A stretch of DNA of 64,000 nucleotides, taken from positions 3,410,001 to 3,474,000 of the forward strand of contig NC_020516.1 of the NCBI RefSeq assembly GCF_000349945.1. The letters run 5' to 3'. The notes beneath the pieces are model-generated. The model saw nothing but the letters and a program-made list of their open reading frames with translations. It had not been told where the DNA came from and searched no databases. This DNA is from Azoarcus sp. KH32C. Lineage in GTDB: Bacteria; Pseudomonadota; Gammaproteobacteria; Burkholderiales; Rhodocyclaceae. Positions within the stretch are counted from its first letter, which is position 1, and every line of letters starts with the position of its first letter. Shown piece after piece: positions 42,179 to 50,407 of this stretch. The position numbers were made by a program, and so were the translations under genes.

Positions 42179-42226
42179 CTTCTTTCCTTGTCAGCCCGTC
42201 CGGGACTCGGGGCTCAATATGGACCC

Positions 42227-42256
42227 ATTCTAGTGGCGAACGTTCCGCGACGTAAA
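42227..42256 (-). promoter_or_regulatory. candidate promoter of ftsH
   Basis: TTTACG (42251-42256), 18-base spacer, TAGAAT (42227-42232) on the minus strand, in the 131-base gap after rlmE. Expected start near 42220, giving a leader of about 40 bases. Confidence 0.5.
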
Positions 42257-42309
42257 CCAATCAACGTCATCAACGGCGCCAATCGCTGGCACGCGCGTCG
42301 CTCCTGCAC

Positions 42310-42933
42310 TCATTCTGCCTTTCGCCGCAGACCCAACAAATACACTTCCGGACTACGGTCCCGGGACGCTTTTGGCTTCCGCACCTGAAGCGTCGAGAAG
42401 TGTCTCGCTACTTCGTTACGAAACTCCATGAATCCGGCACCCTGGAAAACCTTGATCAGGAAGCTCCCCCCTATCTTGAGGTGGCGGGTCGAAAAATCCA
42501 GTGCCAACTCGCCGAGATAAATCGAGCGCGCCTGATCGGCGGTGTCGATCCCGGACATGTTCGGCGCCATATCGGACAACACGATGTCGACAGGCTGACC
42601 GGCGAGCCGTGCCTCCAGTTCCTCAAGCACGGCATCGTCCTGAAAATCGCCCTGGATGAAATCGACGCCTGCCATGGGCTCCACTGGCAACAGATCCAGC
42701 GCGAACACCTTGCCGGCGGCGCCAACGCGCCTCGTTGCCACTTGGCACCAGGAACCGGGGGCCGCTCCCAGATCCACGACAACCATGCCGGGCTTCAGGA
42801 GGTGATCCCGTTCGTCGATCTCCATCAACTTGTAGGCAGCCCGCGAGCGATACCCCTCGCTCTTCGCACGCTGCACATAAGCATCGTTGACGTGCTCCTG
42901 CATCCATGCCTTGCTGGTCTTGGTCCGCTTCAT
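42310..42933 (-). CDS. rlmE: 23S rRNA 2'-O-ribose methyltransferase RlmE (FtsJ/RrmJ)
   Basis: Methylates the 2'-OH of U2552 (E. coli numbering) in the large ribosomal subunit, 207 aa. SAM-binding VVDLGAAPGSWCQVA, catalytic Lys in the RSRAAYKLMEID segment, Asp in VLSDMAPNMSG and Lys in FLIKVFQG together give the K-D-K-E type tetrad of this family. I chose ATG 42933 (MKRTKTSKAWMQEHV) by homology; ATG 42948 has an AGGGA but too close. Paired with ftsH as in most proteobacteria. Confidence 0.94.
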   Translation of the reverse strand: MKRTKTSKAWMQEHVNDAYVQRAKSEGYRSRAAYKLMEIDERDHLLKPGMVVVDLGAAPGSWCQVATRRVGAAGKVFALDLLPVEPMAGVDFIQGDFQDDAVLEELEARLAGQPVDIVLSDMAPNMSGIDTADQARSIYLGELALDFSTRHLKIGGSFLIKVFQGAGFMEFRNEVARHFSTLQVRKPKASRDRSPEVYLLGLRRKAE

Positions 42934-42972
42934 GGGAGTAAAATCCATGTCCCTGAAAATTTTGAGAAAAAC

Positions 42973-43443
42973 ATGATCGAGCTGTCTCCAACCCGTCGGC
43001 GGGAGCTGCGTGCCGCCGCCCACCACCTGAATCCTGTCGTTACGGTCGCCGGAAACGGACTGACGCCGACAGTGCTGAGTGAGATCGAGCGCTCATTGCA
43101 GGCACACGAACTCATCAAGATCAAGGTTCAAGGGGCGGAACGCAAGGTTCGTGACGAACTGATGCAGTCGATCTGCCATGCCGTCGAAGCATCGCCAGTA
43201 CAGCACATCGGTAACATTCTTGTCGTGTGGCGCGATCGCCGGGAGGAGGAATCTTCCGCTCGCCCTGGTGTGGAAACAACAACCGCCAAATCCGGCGGCG
43301 GCGCCAAGGCAAAATCGGCCAGCGCCTTTGCGGCAGCGGCCCGCCGCGCGGCGATGATCAAGGCTTCCGCCGACAAGCGCCGCAGCGCCGAGAAGTTCAA
43401 ACGCAAACTGAACCGCCCTGCAGGCCCTGGCCGCGGCAAGTAA
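42973..43443 (+). CDS. yhbY: YhbY-type RNA-binding (CRM domain) protein with basic tail
   Basis: Binds pre-50S ribosomal particles in E. coli. Residues 1-97 form the CRM domain (PVVTVAGNGLTPTVLSEIE, then LIKIKVQGAERKVRD; the loop here is GNGLT). E. coli YhbY ends near 97 aa, whereas this protein has 156 aa: a further 58 residues rich in Ala, Lys and Arg (KRRSAEKFKRKLNRPAGPG). The frame is open upstream through rlmE but the ATG at 42973 is the family start. Divergent from rlmE with 39 bases between starts. Confidence 0.9.
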   Translation: MIELSPTRRRELRAAAHHLNPVVTVAGNGLTPTVLSEIERSLQAHELIKIKVQGAERKVRDELMQSICHAVEASPVQHIGNILVVWRDRREEESSARPGVETTTAKSGGGAKAKSASAFAAAARRAAMIKASADKRRSAEKFKRKLNRPAGPGRGK

Positions 43444-43459
43444 CTCCCGCGTCGGGAAT

Positions 43460-43494
43460 TCTGGCGGACCGCTGCATGTCAGCGATCCGCCAGA
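43460..43494. terminator. shared hairpin between convergent yhbY and greA
   Basis: TCTGGCGGA/TCCGCCAGA (9 bp), one C-A mismatch, then CGCTG/CAGCG (5 bp) and a 5-base loop. It fills the 54-base gap between the two stops. No T run on either side; probable two-way terminator. Confidence 0.6.
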
Positions 43495-43497
43495 GCC

Positions 43498-43974
43498 TCA
43501 TTCGTAACGTACGTCGATGACTTCGTACTCACGAACGCCGCCGGGCGCCTGAACCTCGGCGATATCTCCCGCATACTTTCCGATCAGCGCACGTGCGATG
43601 GGCGAGCTGATGGAAATCTTGTTTTCCTTCACATCCGCCTCATCGTCGCCGACGATTTGGTAAGTCACAGTGGAGCTCGATTCCATATCCTCGAGTTCCA
43701 CCGTGGCACCGAATACGCAGCGCCCGTCGGCATCGAGCAGGCGCGGATCGATGATCTGTGCGTTGGAGAGCTTCGCCTCGAGCTCCTTGATCCGCCCTTC
43801 GAGAAAGCCCTGACGCTCCTTGGCCGCGTCGTATTCGGCATTCTCCGAAAGGTCCCCATGCGAACGCGCCTCTGCGATCGCCGCAATCACGTTCGGCCGC
43901 TCGACGGTCTTCAGTCGGTGTAGTTCGACGCGGAGTTGCTCCGCGCCATTTACGGTAAGAGGTGTCTTGATCAT
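43498..43974 (-). CDS. greA: transcription elongation factor GreA
   Basis: Rescues backtracked RNA polymerase by stimulating transcript cleavage, 158 aa. N-terminal coiled coil with the acidic tip at its turn (RSHGDLSENAEYDAAKERQ), then the FKBP-like C-terminal domain (ISISSPIARALIGKYAGD). The start overlaps the carB stop as ATGA, so it is translated with carAB. The carAB-greA order is conserved in many proteobacteria. Confidence 0.96.
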   Translation of the reverse strand: MIKTPLTVNGAEQLRVELHRLKTVERPNVIAAIAEARSHGDLSENAEYDAAKERQGFLEGRIKELEAKLSNAQIIDPRLLDADGRCVFGATVELEDMESSSTVTYQIVGDDEADVKENKISISSPIARALIGKYAGDIAEVQAPGGVREYEVIDVRYE

Positions 43975-46900
43975 GATGCAGGATTGAGTTCGGCGTGCAG
44001 TGATTGCAGGCCATAGACTTCGAGTTCGTCGATGTGGCGCATGCCCATGCAGGCAGCCCGCGCGCCTTCGATCGTCGTGAAGAGCGTCAGCTTGGCGGCT
44101 AGCGCGCTCGTACGGATCGAGCGCGAATCCACGATCGCCTGACGCTTTTCCTCGACCGTATTGATGACGAAGCTCAGCTCGTTGTTCTTGATCATGTCGA
44201 CAATATGCGGCCGACCTTCGTTGACCTTATTGACGACCGTGACCGGGATGTTCGCCGCGTCGATTGCAGATGCGGTACCGCGCGTGGCAACGAGGCTGAA
44301 GCCGAGCTCGTGCAGCTCACGTGCGACCTCGACGGCAACGCCACGGTCCGCCGGCTTGACACTAATGAATGCCGTGCCGGACTTGGGCAGCCTGACGCCG
44401 GCGGCAAGCTGCGCCTTCACGAAGGCCTCGGCGAAGCTCCGGCCCACGCCCATGACCTCGCCCGTCGACTTCATTTCCGGCCCGAGAATGGTGTCGACGC
44501 CGGGGAACTTGACGAACGGGAAGACGGCTTCCTTGACGGAATAATAGGGCGGCACGATTTCGCCCGTGACACCTTGGCTGGCGAGGCTTTGCCCGGCCAT
44601 GCAGCGAGCCGCAATCTTTGCCAGGGGCAGGCCGCATGCCTTCGAGACAAAGGGAACCGTACGCGACGCGCGGGGATTGACTTCGAGGACGTAAACCGTC
44701 GCATCGTTGCCTTCGCCCTGAATCGCGAACTGGACGTTCATCAGGCCGCAGACGTTCAGCGCACGCGCCATTGCCTCGGTTTGGCGGCGCAGCTCATCCT
44801 GCAGACGCGGAGACAGCGTGTACGGGGGCAGCGAGCATGCCGAGTCACCGGAGTGAACACCAGCCTGTTCGATGTGTTCCATGATGCCGCCGATGATGAC
44901 CTGCTGACCATCGGACAGCGCATCGACGTCGATTTCGGTGGCGTCGTTCAGGAAGCGGTCGAGCAGAACCGGCGATTCGTTCGAAACCTTGACGGCTTCG
45001 CGCATGTAGCGCTCGAGGTCCTTCTGCTCATGCACGATTTCCATCGCGCGGCCGCCAAGCACGTAGCTCGGGCGCACCACCAGCGGGTAACCGATTTCGG
45101 CCGCGAGGCGCACCGCCTGCTCGGGCGTGCGCGCCGTCCGGTTGGGGGGCTGCTTGAGGCCGAGATCGTTGAGCAGCTTCTGGAAGCGCTCGCGGTCCTC
45201 TGCCGCGTCGATCATGTCGGGGCTGGTGCCGATGATGGGCACGCCGTTCTCTTCGAGTGCCTGAGCACGCTTGAGCGGGGTTTGGCCACCAAACTGGACG
45301 ATCACGCCAACCGGCTTCTCGATGTGCACGATCTCCAGGATATCCTCGAGCGTAATCGGCTCGAAGTATAGGCGGTCGGAGGTGTCGTAGTCGGTCGACA
45401 CGGTTTCCGGGTTGCAGTTGACCATGATGGTCTCGTAGCCGTCTTCGCGCAGCGCGAGCGCAGCATGGACGCAGCAATAGTCGAACTCGATGCCCTGGCC
45501 GATCCGGTTTGGACCGCCGCCGAGGACCATGATCTTCTTCTTGTCGGTCGGACGCGCTTCGCACTCGTCTTCGTACGAGGAGTACATGTACGCGGTCGAG
45601 GTCGAGAACTCCGCCGCGCAGGTATCGACGCGCTTGAATACCGGGCGCACGCCCTGCGCCTGACGGTGCAAACGGACCGCAGTCTCATCGACGCCGAGGA
45701 GCTTGGCAAGACGACGGTCGGAGAAGCCCTTGCGCTTCAGACCACGCATTTCGGCTGCCGGCATCGCCTTCAGCGAACGACCCGTCAGCGCCTTCTCGGT
45801 CAACACGATATCCTCGATCTGGGCGAGGAACCACGGGTCGATCTTGGTCAGGTTGAAAACCTGCTCCTGCGTGTAGCCTTCGCGGAACGCCTGGCCGACG
45901 TACCAGATGCGTTGGGCACCCGGGTTGGCGAGTTCATGCTCAAGGTCTTCGCGATCGGCTTCGACTTCGTCCAAGCCATAGACCCCGACTTCGAGGCCGC
46001 GCAGCGCCTTCTGGAACGACTCCTGGAAGGTGCGACCCATCGCCATCACTTCGCCGACCGACTTCATCTGGGTCGTGAGGCGGTCGTTGGCTTGCGGGAA
46101 CTTTTCGAACGCGAAACGCGGGATCTTGGTAACGACATAGTCGATCGAGGGCTCGAAGGACGCAGGCGTGGCGCCGCCGGTGATGTCGTTCTTGAGTTCG
46201 TCGAGCGTGTAGCCGATGGCGAGCTTGGCGGCGACCTTGGCGATCGGGAAGCCGGTCGCCTTCGAGGCGAGCGCCGACGAGCGCGACACACGCGGGTTCA
46301 TCTCGATCACGATCATGCGACCGTCCTTCGGGCTGATCGCGAACTGGACGTTCGAGCCGCCGGTGTCGACGCCGATCTCGCGCAGCACTGCGATCGAGGC
46401 GTTACGCAGGATCTGGTATTCCTTGTCGGTGAGCGTCTGCGAGGGCGCGACCGTGATCGAGTCGCCGGTGTGGACACCCATCGGATCGAGGTTCTCGATC
46501 GAGCACACGATGATGCAGTTGTCCGCGCGGTCGCGGACGACTTCCATCTCGTACTCCTTCCAGCCGATCAGCGATTCTTCGATCAGGAGTTCATTGGTCG
46601 GGCTCGCCTCGAGCCCGCGCTTGCAGATCTCGTCGAACTCTTCCATGTTGTAGGCGATGCCGCCGCCGGTGCCGCCGAGCGTGAAGGACGGGCGGATGAT
46701 GACCGGGAAGCCGATGCCGCCCTGCACCTGCAGGGCTTCTTCCATGCTGTGGGCGATGCCGGAACGGGCCGAACCGAGGCCGATCTTGGTCATCGCGTCC
46801 TTGAACTTGAGGCGATCCTCGGCCTTGTCGATCGCGTCGCGCGACGCGCCGATCAATTCGACACCGTACTTCTCGAGCACGCCATTCTTCGCGAGGTCGA

Positions 46901-47198
46901 GCGCGCAATTGAGCGCAGTCTGACCACCCATCGTCGGCAGCAATGCGTCGGGGCGCTCCTTTTCGATGATGCGCTCGACGACCTGCCACGTGATCGGCTC
47001 GATGTAGGTGACGTCGGCCGTGCCCGGATCGGTCATGATCGTGGCCGGGTTGGAGTTCACGAGAACGACGCGATAGCCCTCTTCGCGCAGCGCTTTGCAA
47101 GCTTGCGCGCCGGAATAGTCGAACTCGCACGCCTGGCCGATGATGATCGGGCCGGCGCCAATGATGAGAATGCTTTGTATGTCTGTACGCTTAGGCAT
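43971..47198 (-). CDS. carB: carbamoyl-phosphate synthase large subunit
   Basis: Makes carbamoyl phosphate for arginine and pyrimidine synthesis, 1075 aa. Two duplicated ATP-grasp halves (each with a GQACEFDYSG or GQGIEFDYCC start and a VRPSF/VRPSYVLGG segment), separated by an oligomerisation domain, then a C-terminal MGS-type allosteric domain for UMP and ornithine. Length matches the family. It follows carA by 53 bases and overlaps greA by 4. Confidence 0.97.
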   Translation of the reverse strand: MPKRTDIQSILIIGAGPIIIGQACEFDYSGAQACKALREEGYRVVLVNSNPATIMTDPGTADVTYIEPITWQVVERIIEKERPDALLPTMGGQTALNCALDLAKNGVLEKYGVELIGASRDAIDKAEDRLKFKDAMTKIGLGSARSGIAHSMEEALQVQGGIGFPVIIRPSFTLGGTGGGIAYNMEEFDEICKRGLEASPTNELLIEESLIGWKEYEMEVVRDRADNCIIVCSIENLDPMGVHTGDSITVAPSQTLTDKEYQILRNASIAVLREIGVDTGGSNVQFAISPKDGRMIVIEMNPRVSRSSALASKATGFPIAKVAAKLAIGYTLDELKNDITGGATPASFEPSIDYVVTKIPRFAFEKFPQANDRLTTQMKSVGEVMAMGRTFQESFQKALRGLEVGVYGLDEVEADREDLEHELANPGAQRIWYVGQAFREGYTQEQVFNLTKIDPWFLAQIEDIVLTEKALTGRSLKAMPAAEMRGLKRKGFSDRRLAKLLGVDETAVRLHRQAQGVRPVFKRVDTCAAEFSTSTAYMYSSYEDECEARPTDKKKIMVLGGGPNRIGQGIEFDYCCVHAALALREDGYETIMVNCNPETVSTDYDTSDRLYFEPITLEDILEIVHIEKPVGVIVQFGGQTPLKRAQALEENGVPIIGTSPDMIDAAEDRERFQKLLNDLGLKQPPNRTARTPEQAVRLAAEIGYPLVVRPSYVLGGRAMEIVHEQKDLERYMREAVKVSNESPVLLDRFLNDATEIDVDALSDGQQVIIGGIMEHIEQAGVHSGDSACSLPPYTLSPRLQDELRRQTEAMARALNVCGLMNVQFAIQGEGNDATVYVLEVNPRASRTVPFVSKACGLPLAKIAARCMAGQSLASQGVTGEIVPPYYSVKEAVFPFVKFPGVDTILGPEMKSTGEVMGVGRSFAEAFVKAQLAAGVRLPKSGTAFISVKPADRGVAVEVARELHELGFSLVATRGTASAIDAANIPVTVVNKVNEGRPHIVDMIKNNELSFVINTVEEKRQAIVDSRSIRTSALAAKLTLFTTIEGARAACMGMRHIDELEVYGLQSLHAELNPAS

Positions 47199-47251
47199 TG
47201 CCTAACCTCGGTATTGCGTTGAAGGGCGACAGCAAGGCTGCCGCCTGCGAA

Positions 47252-48394
47252 TCATTTGCGCGCTTCGAGCAACTTGATGAAGCGGTCGAACAGGTAGGCG
47301 ACATCGTGCGGCCCGGGGCTCGCTTCCGGGTGCCCCTGGAAGCAGAACGCGGGCACGTCGGTCCGCTCCATCCCCTGCAGGCTACCGTCGAAGAGCGATA
47401 CGTGCGTCGGGCGCAGGTTCGCGGGCAGCGTGTCGGCATCAACCGCGAAGCCGTGGTTCTGGCTCGTGATCAGCACCTGACCGGAGTCCAGGTCCTTGAC
47501 CGGATGGTTCGCGCCGTGGTGACCAAACTTCATCTTGACGGTGCGCGCGCCGGAGGCGAGCGCCATCAACTGGTGGCCAAGACAGATGCCGAAGGTCGGT
47601 ATGCCGCGCGACAGGAACTCGCGGATCGCTGCGATCGCGTAATCACAGGGCTCCGGATCTCCAGGACCGTTGGACAGGAAGATCCCGTCCGGATTGAGGG
47701 CAAGCACTTCGACGGCGGGGGTCTGAGCCGGCACGACGGTCAGGCGGCAGCCGCGGCTCGCCAGCATCCGCAGGATATTTGCCTTGACGCCGAAGTCGTA
47801 GGCGACGACGTGGAACCGCGCGTTCGCCTGCGCTTCGTAGCCGGCGCCGAGCTTCCATTCGCCTTCGGTCCAGGGGAAGGACCGGTCGGTGCTGACGACC
47901 TTTGCGAGGTCCATGCCAGCAAGCCCGGGGAAGTCGCGCGCCTGAGCGACAGCCGCTTCCGGGTTGAGCGCCTGCCCTTCCCCGGCGGTGACGATGCAGC
48001 CCGCCTGAGCGCCCTTCTCGCGCAGGATACGGGTCAGTTTTCGGGTATCGATCCCGGCGATGGCCACGACGTTTTCCGCCTTCAGATAGGCGTCCAGCGT
48101 CTGCTCCATGCGGAAATTGGAAGGCAGAATGGGAAGGTCGCGGATGACGAGGCCCGCGGCATGCACGCGGGTCGCCTCGACGTCTTCGCGATTGATGCCG
48201 GTATTGCCGATATGGGGATAGGTCAGCGTTACGATCTGCCGGCAGTAGCTCGGGTCGGTAAGGATCTCCTGGTAACCGGACATCGAGGTGTTGAAAACGA
48301 CCTCACCAACCGTGCTGCCGGCCGCGCCAATTCCCTTGCCAAAAAATACCGTCCCGTCGGCAAGTGCTAGTAGAGCGGGCGGGGAAGCAGTCAC
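47252..48394 (-). CDS. carA: carbamoyl-phosphate synthase small (glutaminase) subunit
   Basis: Hydrolyses glutamine and channels ammonia to CarB, 380 aa. N-terminal CarA domain (LALADGTVFFGKGIG, then FNTSMSGYQEILTDPSY) and class I glutamine amidotransferase with nucleophile Cys in FGICLGHQLMAL and the His-x-Glu pair in QGHPEASPGPHD. The start is GTG, with AGGAG 8 bases upstream. A terminator-like hairpin sits 62 bases before the start. Confidence 0.96.
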   Translation of the reverse strand: MTASPPALLALADGTVFFGKGIGAAGSTVGEVVFNTSMSGYQEILTDPSYCRQIVTLTYPHIGNTGINREDVEATRVHAAGLVIRDLPILPSNFRMEQTLDAYLKAENVVAIAGIDTRKLTRILREKGAQAGCIVTAGEGQALNPEAAVAQARDFPGLAGMDLAKVVSTDRSFPWTEGEWKLGAGYEAQANARFHVVAYDFGVKANILRMLASRGCRLTVVPAQTPAVEVLALNPDGIFLSNGPGDPEPCDYAIAAIREFLSRGIPTFGICLGHQLMALASGARTVKMKFGHHGANHPVKDLDSGQVLITSQNHGFAVDADTLPANLRPTHVSLFDGSLQGMERTDVPAFCFQGHPEASPGPHDVAYLFDRFIKLLEARK

Positions 48395-48455
48395 GACAAA
48401 CTCCTGAGTTCAGCCGAAAAGACAGGGGCAACCTGTAGGCCAGCCCCCGTTTGTG

Positions 48456-48490
48456 AAAAAAGCGGGACGAGCCGATCGGCTAATCCCGCT
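48456..48490 (-). terminator. intrinsic terminator between dapB and carA
   Basis: On the minus strand AGCGGGA, a 2x2 internal loop, AGCC/GGCT around GATC, then TCCCGCT and a TTTTT run. A textbook terminator. It ends the bamE-dapB transcript or, if carA starts upstream of it, would act as an attenuator. Confidence 0.85.
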
Positions 48491-48558
48491 ATCTAATCGA
48501 CGAATTGTAGCGTTTGGCGGAGCCAGAGGCAACGCTGCGGATCCCGTACCCGCCGACC

Positions 48559-49365
48559 TCAGTTCAGGCCAAGGACCGCCTGCATGTCGAACAAGCCGCT
48601 CGACCGCCCCGCGAGGAAGCGCGCTGCGCGGACTGCGCCGAGCGCGTAAGGCATGCGGCTGCCGGACTTGTGCGTGATCTCGATGCGTTCGCCGATGCCT
48701 GCGAACAGAACCGTATGGTCGCCGACGACGTCACCGCCGCGAATCGTCGAAAAACCGATCGTCTCGGCTTTGCGCTCGCCGGTAACCCCCTCCCGACCGT
48801 AGATCGCGCAGGTCTCGAGATCCCGGCCGAGCTCGCGCGCAACAACCTCGCCCATACGCAGCGCAGTGCCTGACGGGGCATCCACCTTGAAACGATGGTG
48901 GGCCTCAATGACCTCGACGTCGTAGCCCTCGTTGAGGATGCGCGCCGCAACCTCGAGCAACTTGAACACGGCGTTCACTCCGACGGCCATGTTCGGCGCG
49001 AATACGACCGGAATTTCTTGGGCAGCAGCGTTGATGACTTCCTTCTCGGCCGTCGAAAACCCCGTCGTGCCAATCACGATGGACTTACGCAGTTCGCGTG
49101 CCAGCTGGAGATGGGACAGCGTGCCTTCGGGACGCGTGAAATCGATGATGCAATCCGCTGCCGCGATCGCGGCACGAGGGTCGTCGGTGATAGCCACACC
49201 ACAGGCCGCACCCACAAGTTCGCCGGCATCGCGACCGATGAACGGCGTGCCGGGCCGGTCGAACGCCGAGGCCAGCACGACTCCGTCGTCCTCGAGCGTC
49301 GCCTCGATCAGCATCCGCCCCATTCTGCCGGATGCACCGGCAATCGCAATTCGCAACACACTCAT
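48559..49365 (-). CDS. dapB: 4-hydroxy-tetrahydrodipicolinate reductase
   Basis: NAD(P)H-dependent step of lysine and diaminopimelate synthesis, 268 aa. Nucleotide-binding IAGASGRMGRMLIEA, catalytic His and Lys in VIEAHHRFKVDAPSGTAL and the hinge IGTTGFS are present. AGGAAG lies before the ATG. It follows bamE by 25 bases and shares its transcript. Confidence 0.96.
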   Translation of the reverse strand: MSVLRIAIAGASGRMGRMLIEATLEDDGVVLASAFDRPGTPFIGRDAGELVGAACGVAITDDPRAAIAAADCIIDFTRPEGTLSHLQLARELRKSIVIGTTGFSTAEKEVINAAAQEIPVVFAPNMAVGVNAVFKLLEVAARILNEGYDVEVIEAHHRFKVDAPSGTALRMGEVVARELGRDLETCAIYGREGVTGERKAETIGFSTIRGGDVVGDHTVLFAGIGERIEITHKSGSRMPYALGAVRAARFLAGRSSGLFDMQAVLGLN

Positions 49366-49390
49366 CTCAACACTTCCTGGATTGGCGGAA

Positions 49391-49822
49391 TCAATTCTTC
49401 GCAGGCGCGGGCTCGATCTCGATCACCCTGCTGCGCTCGGCCTGCACGGCCGGCGCTGACGAATCCCCAGGAGTGACATCCCCTTCGACATGATCAAGCT
49501 TGTCACCATCGAAGAAAACGCTTAGGACCCGCTGCTGCGGTTCGCCGCGGCCGGGACGAAATGAATAGACGTAATCCCAGCGCGTTGCGTGAAAGACGTC
49601 CGTTACGAGTGGAGTACCCAGGGCAAAGCGCACCTGGTCGCGCGTCATGCCTTTCTTGAGCCGCGCGACCATCTCCTGATCGACGTAGTTGCCTTGTCGC
49701 ACGTCGATACGGTAGGGGTTGATGCGATCGGTGATCGTGGTGAAGGAACATCCGACCAACAGGCCGGCGGCGGCCATCGCGGCCGCAAATGTCTTTAAAC
49801 GCATGTATAGAGTCTTGGTCAT
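49391..49822 (-). CDS. bamE: outer membrane assembly lipoprotein BamE (SmpA/OmlA)
   Basis: Small lipoprotein of the BAM complex that inserts outer membrane proteins, 143 aa from ATG 49822 (or 137 aa from 49804). Lipobox LLVGC gives a lipidated Cys. The BamE core (INPYRIDVRQGNYVDQEMVA in pieces, KKGMTRDQVRFALGTP, WDYVYSF) is clear. The C-terminal tail of about 35 residues is Pro/Ala-rich. Divergent from fur with about 100 bases between, as in many betaproteobacteria. Confidence 0.92.
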   Translation of the reverse strand: MTKTLYMRLKTFAAAMAAAGLLVGCSFTTITDRINPYRIDVRQGNYVDQEMVARLKKGMTRDQVRFALGTPLVTDVFHATRWDYVYSFRPGRGEPQQRVLSVFFDGDKLDHVEGDVTPGDSSAPAVQAERSRVIEIEPAPAKN

Positions 49823-49842
49823 TGGCGCCGAACGGCGAATCG

Positions 49843-49872
49843 TTCTCAGGCACAGCCGAAAAAATATATCAT
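49843..49872 (+). promoter_or_regulatory. candidate promoter of fur
   Basis: TTCTCA (49843-49848), 18-base spacer, TATCAT (49867-49872) in the AT-rich centre of the fur/bamE gap. Expected start near 49880, about 46 bases before the fur ATG. Confidence 0.4.
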
Positions 49873-49925
49873 AGGCAGACAGCGGCCATGTGCTGCCGGC
49901 ACGCTCGCGACCCAACGGGGCCATC

Positions 49926-50363
49926 ATGTCTGAGAATTCGCAAAACCTCAAAAATATCGGCTTGAAAGCCACTTACCCCCGCCTGAAGATTCTTGACCTC
50001 TTCCAGACGTCCGACGTGCGTCACTTGACGGCGGAGGATGTCTATCGTCTGTTGACAGCGGAAGGCATGGACATCGGACTGGCGACTGTCTATCGCGTCT
50101 TGACTCAGTTCGAACAAGCCGGCCTCCTCGAACGTCACTACTTCGAGTCCGGCAAGGCGGTTTTCGAACTCAAGGAAGGCGGTCACCACGACCACCTGGT
50201 CTGCATCCAATGCGGGAAGGTCGAGGAATTCTTCGACCCGGAAATCGAGCGCAAGCAAAACAAGGTCGCGGAAGAACGCGGCTTTGCCGTCCGCGAGCAT
50301 GCGCTCTATCTTTACGCCGATTGCCTGCGCAAGGATTGTCCTAACCGGAAGCTGGGCGAATAA
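49926..50363 (+). CDS. fur: ferric uptake regulator Fur
   Basis: Iron-responsive repressor, 145 aa. N-terminal winged helix (GLKATYPRLKILDLFQ, then HLTAEDVYRLL and IGLATVYRVLTQFEQAGL) and C-terminal metal domain with the HHDHLVCIQCGKV motif and a final CLRKDC pair. Both Cys pairs for structural zinc are present. I chose ATG 49926 (MSENSQNLKNIG), the family start, over the longer frame from 49890. Convergent with recN. Confidence 0.95.
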   Translation: MSENSQNLKNIGLKATYPRLKILDLFQTSDVRHLTAEDVYRLLTAEGMDIGLATVYRVLTQFEQAGLLERHYFESGKAVFELKEGGHHDHLVCIQCGKVEEFFDPEIERKQNKVAEERGFAVREHALYLYADCLRKDCPNRKLGE

Positions 50364-50381
50364 GGTCGCAGGCGGCAACCT

Positions 50382-50407
50382 GGCGCCGTTTTAACTCAAA
50401 CGGCGCC
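50382..50407. terminator. hairpin between convergent fur and recN
   Basis: GGCGCCGTTT/AAACGGCGCC, a perfect 10-bp stem with a 6-base loop. The recN stop codon lies in the loop, so the stem includes the last recN sequence context. Short T and A runs are inside the stem; probable two-way end. Confidence 0.55.

Noticed and set aside
45465..47222. 585-residue open frame antisense to carB
   Set aside because: Same kind of shadow; carB is complete and conserved on the minus strand.
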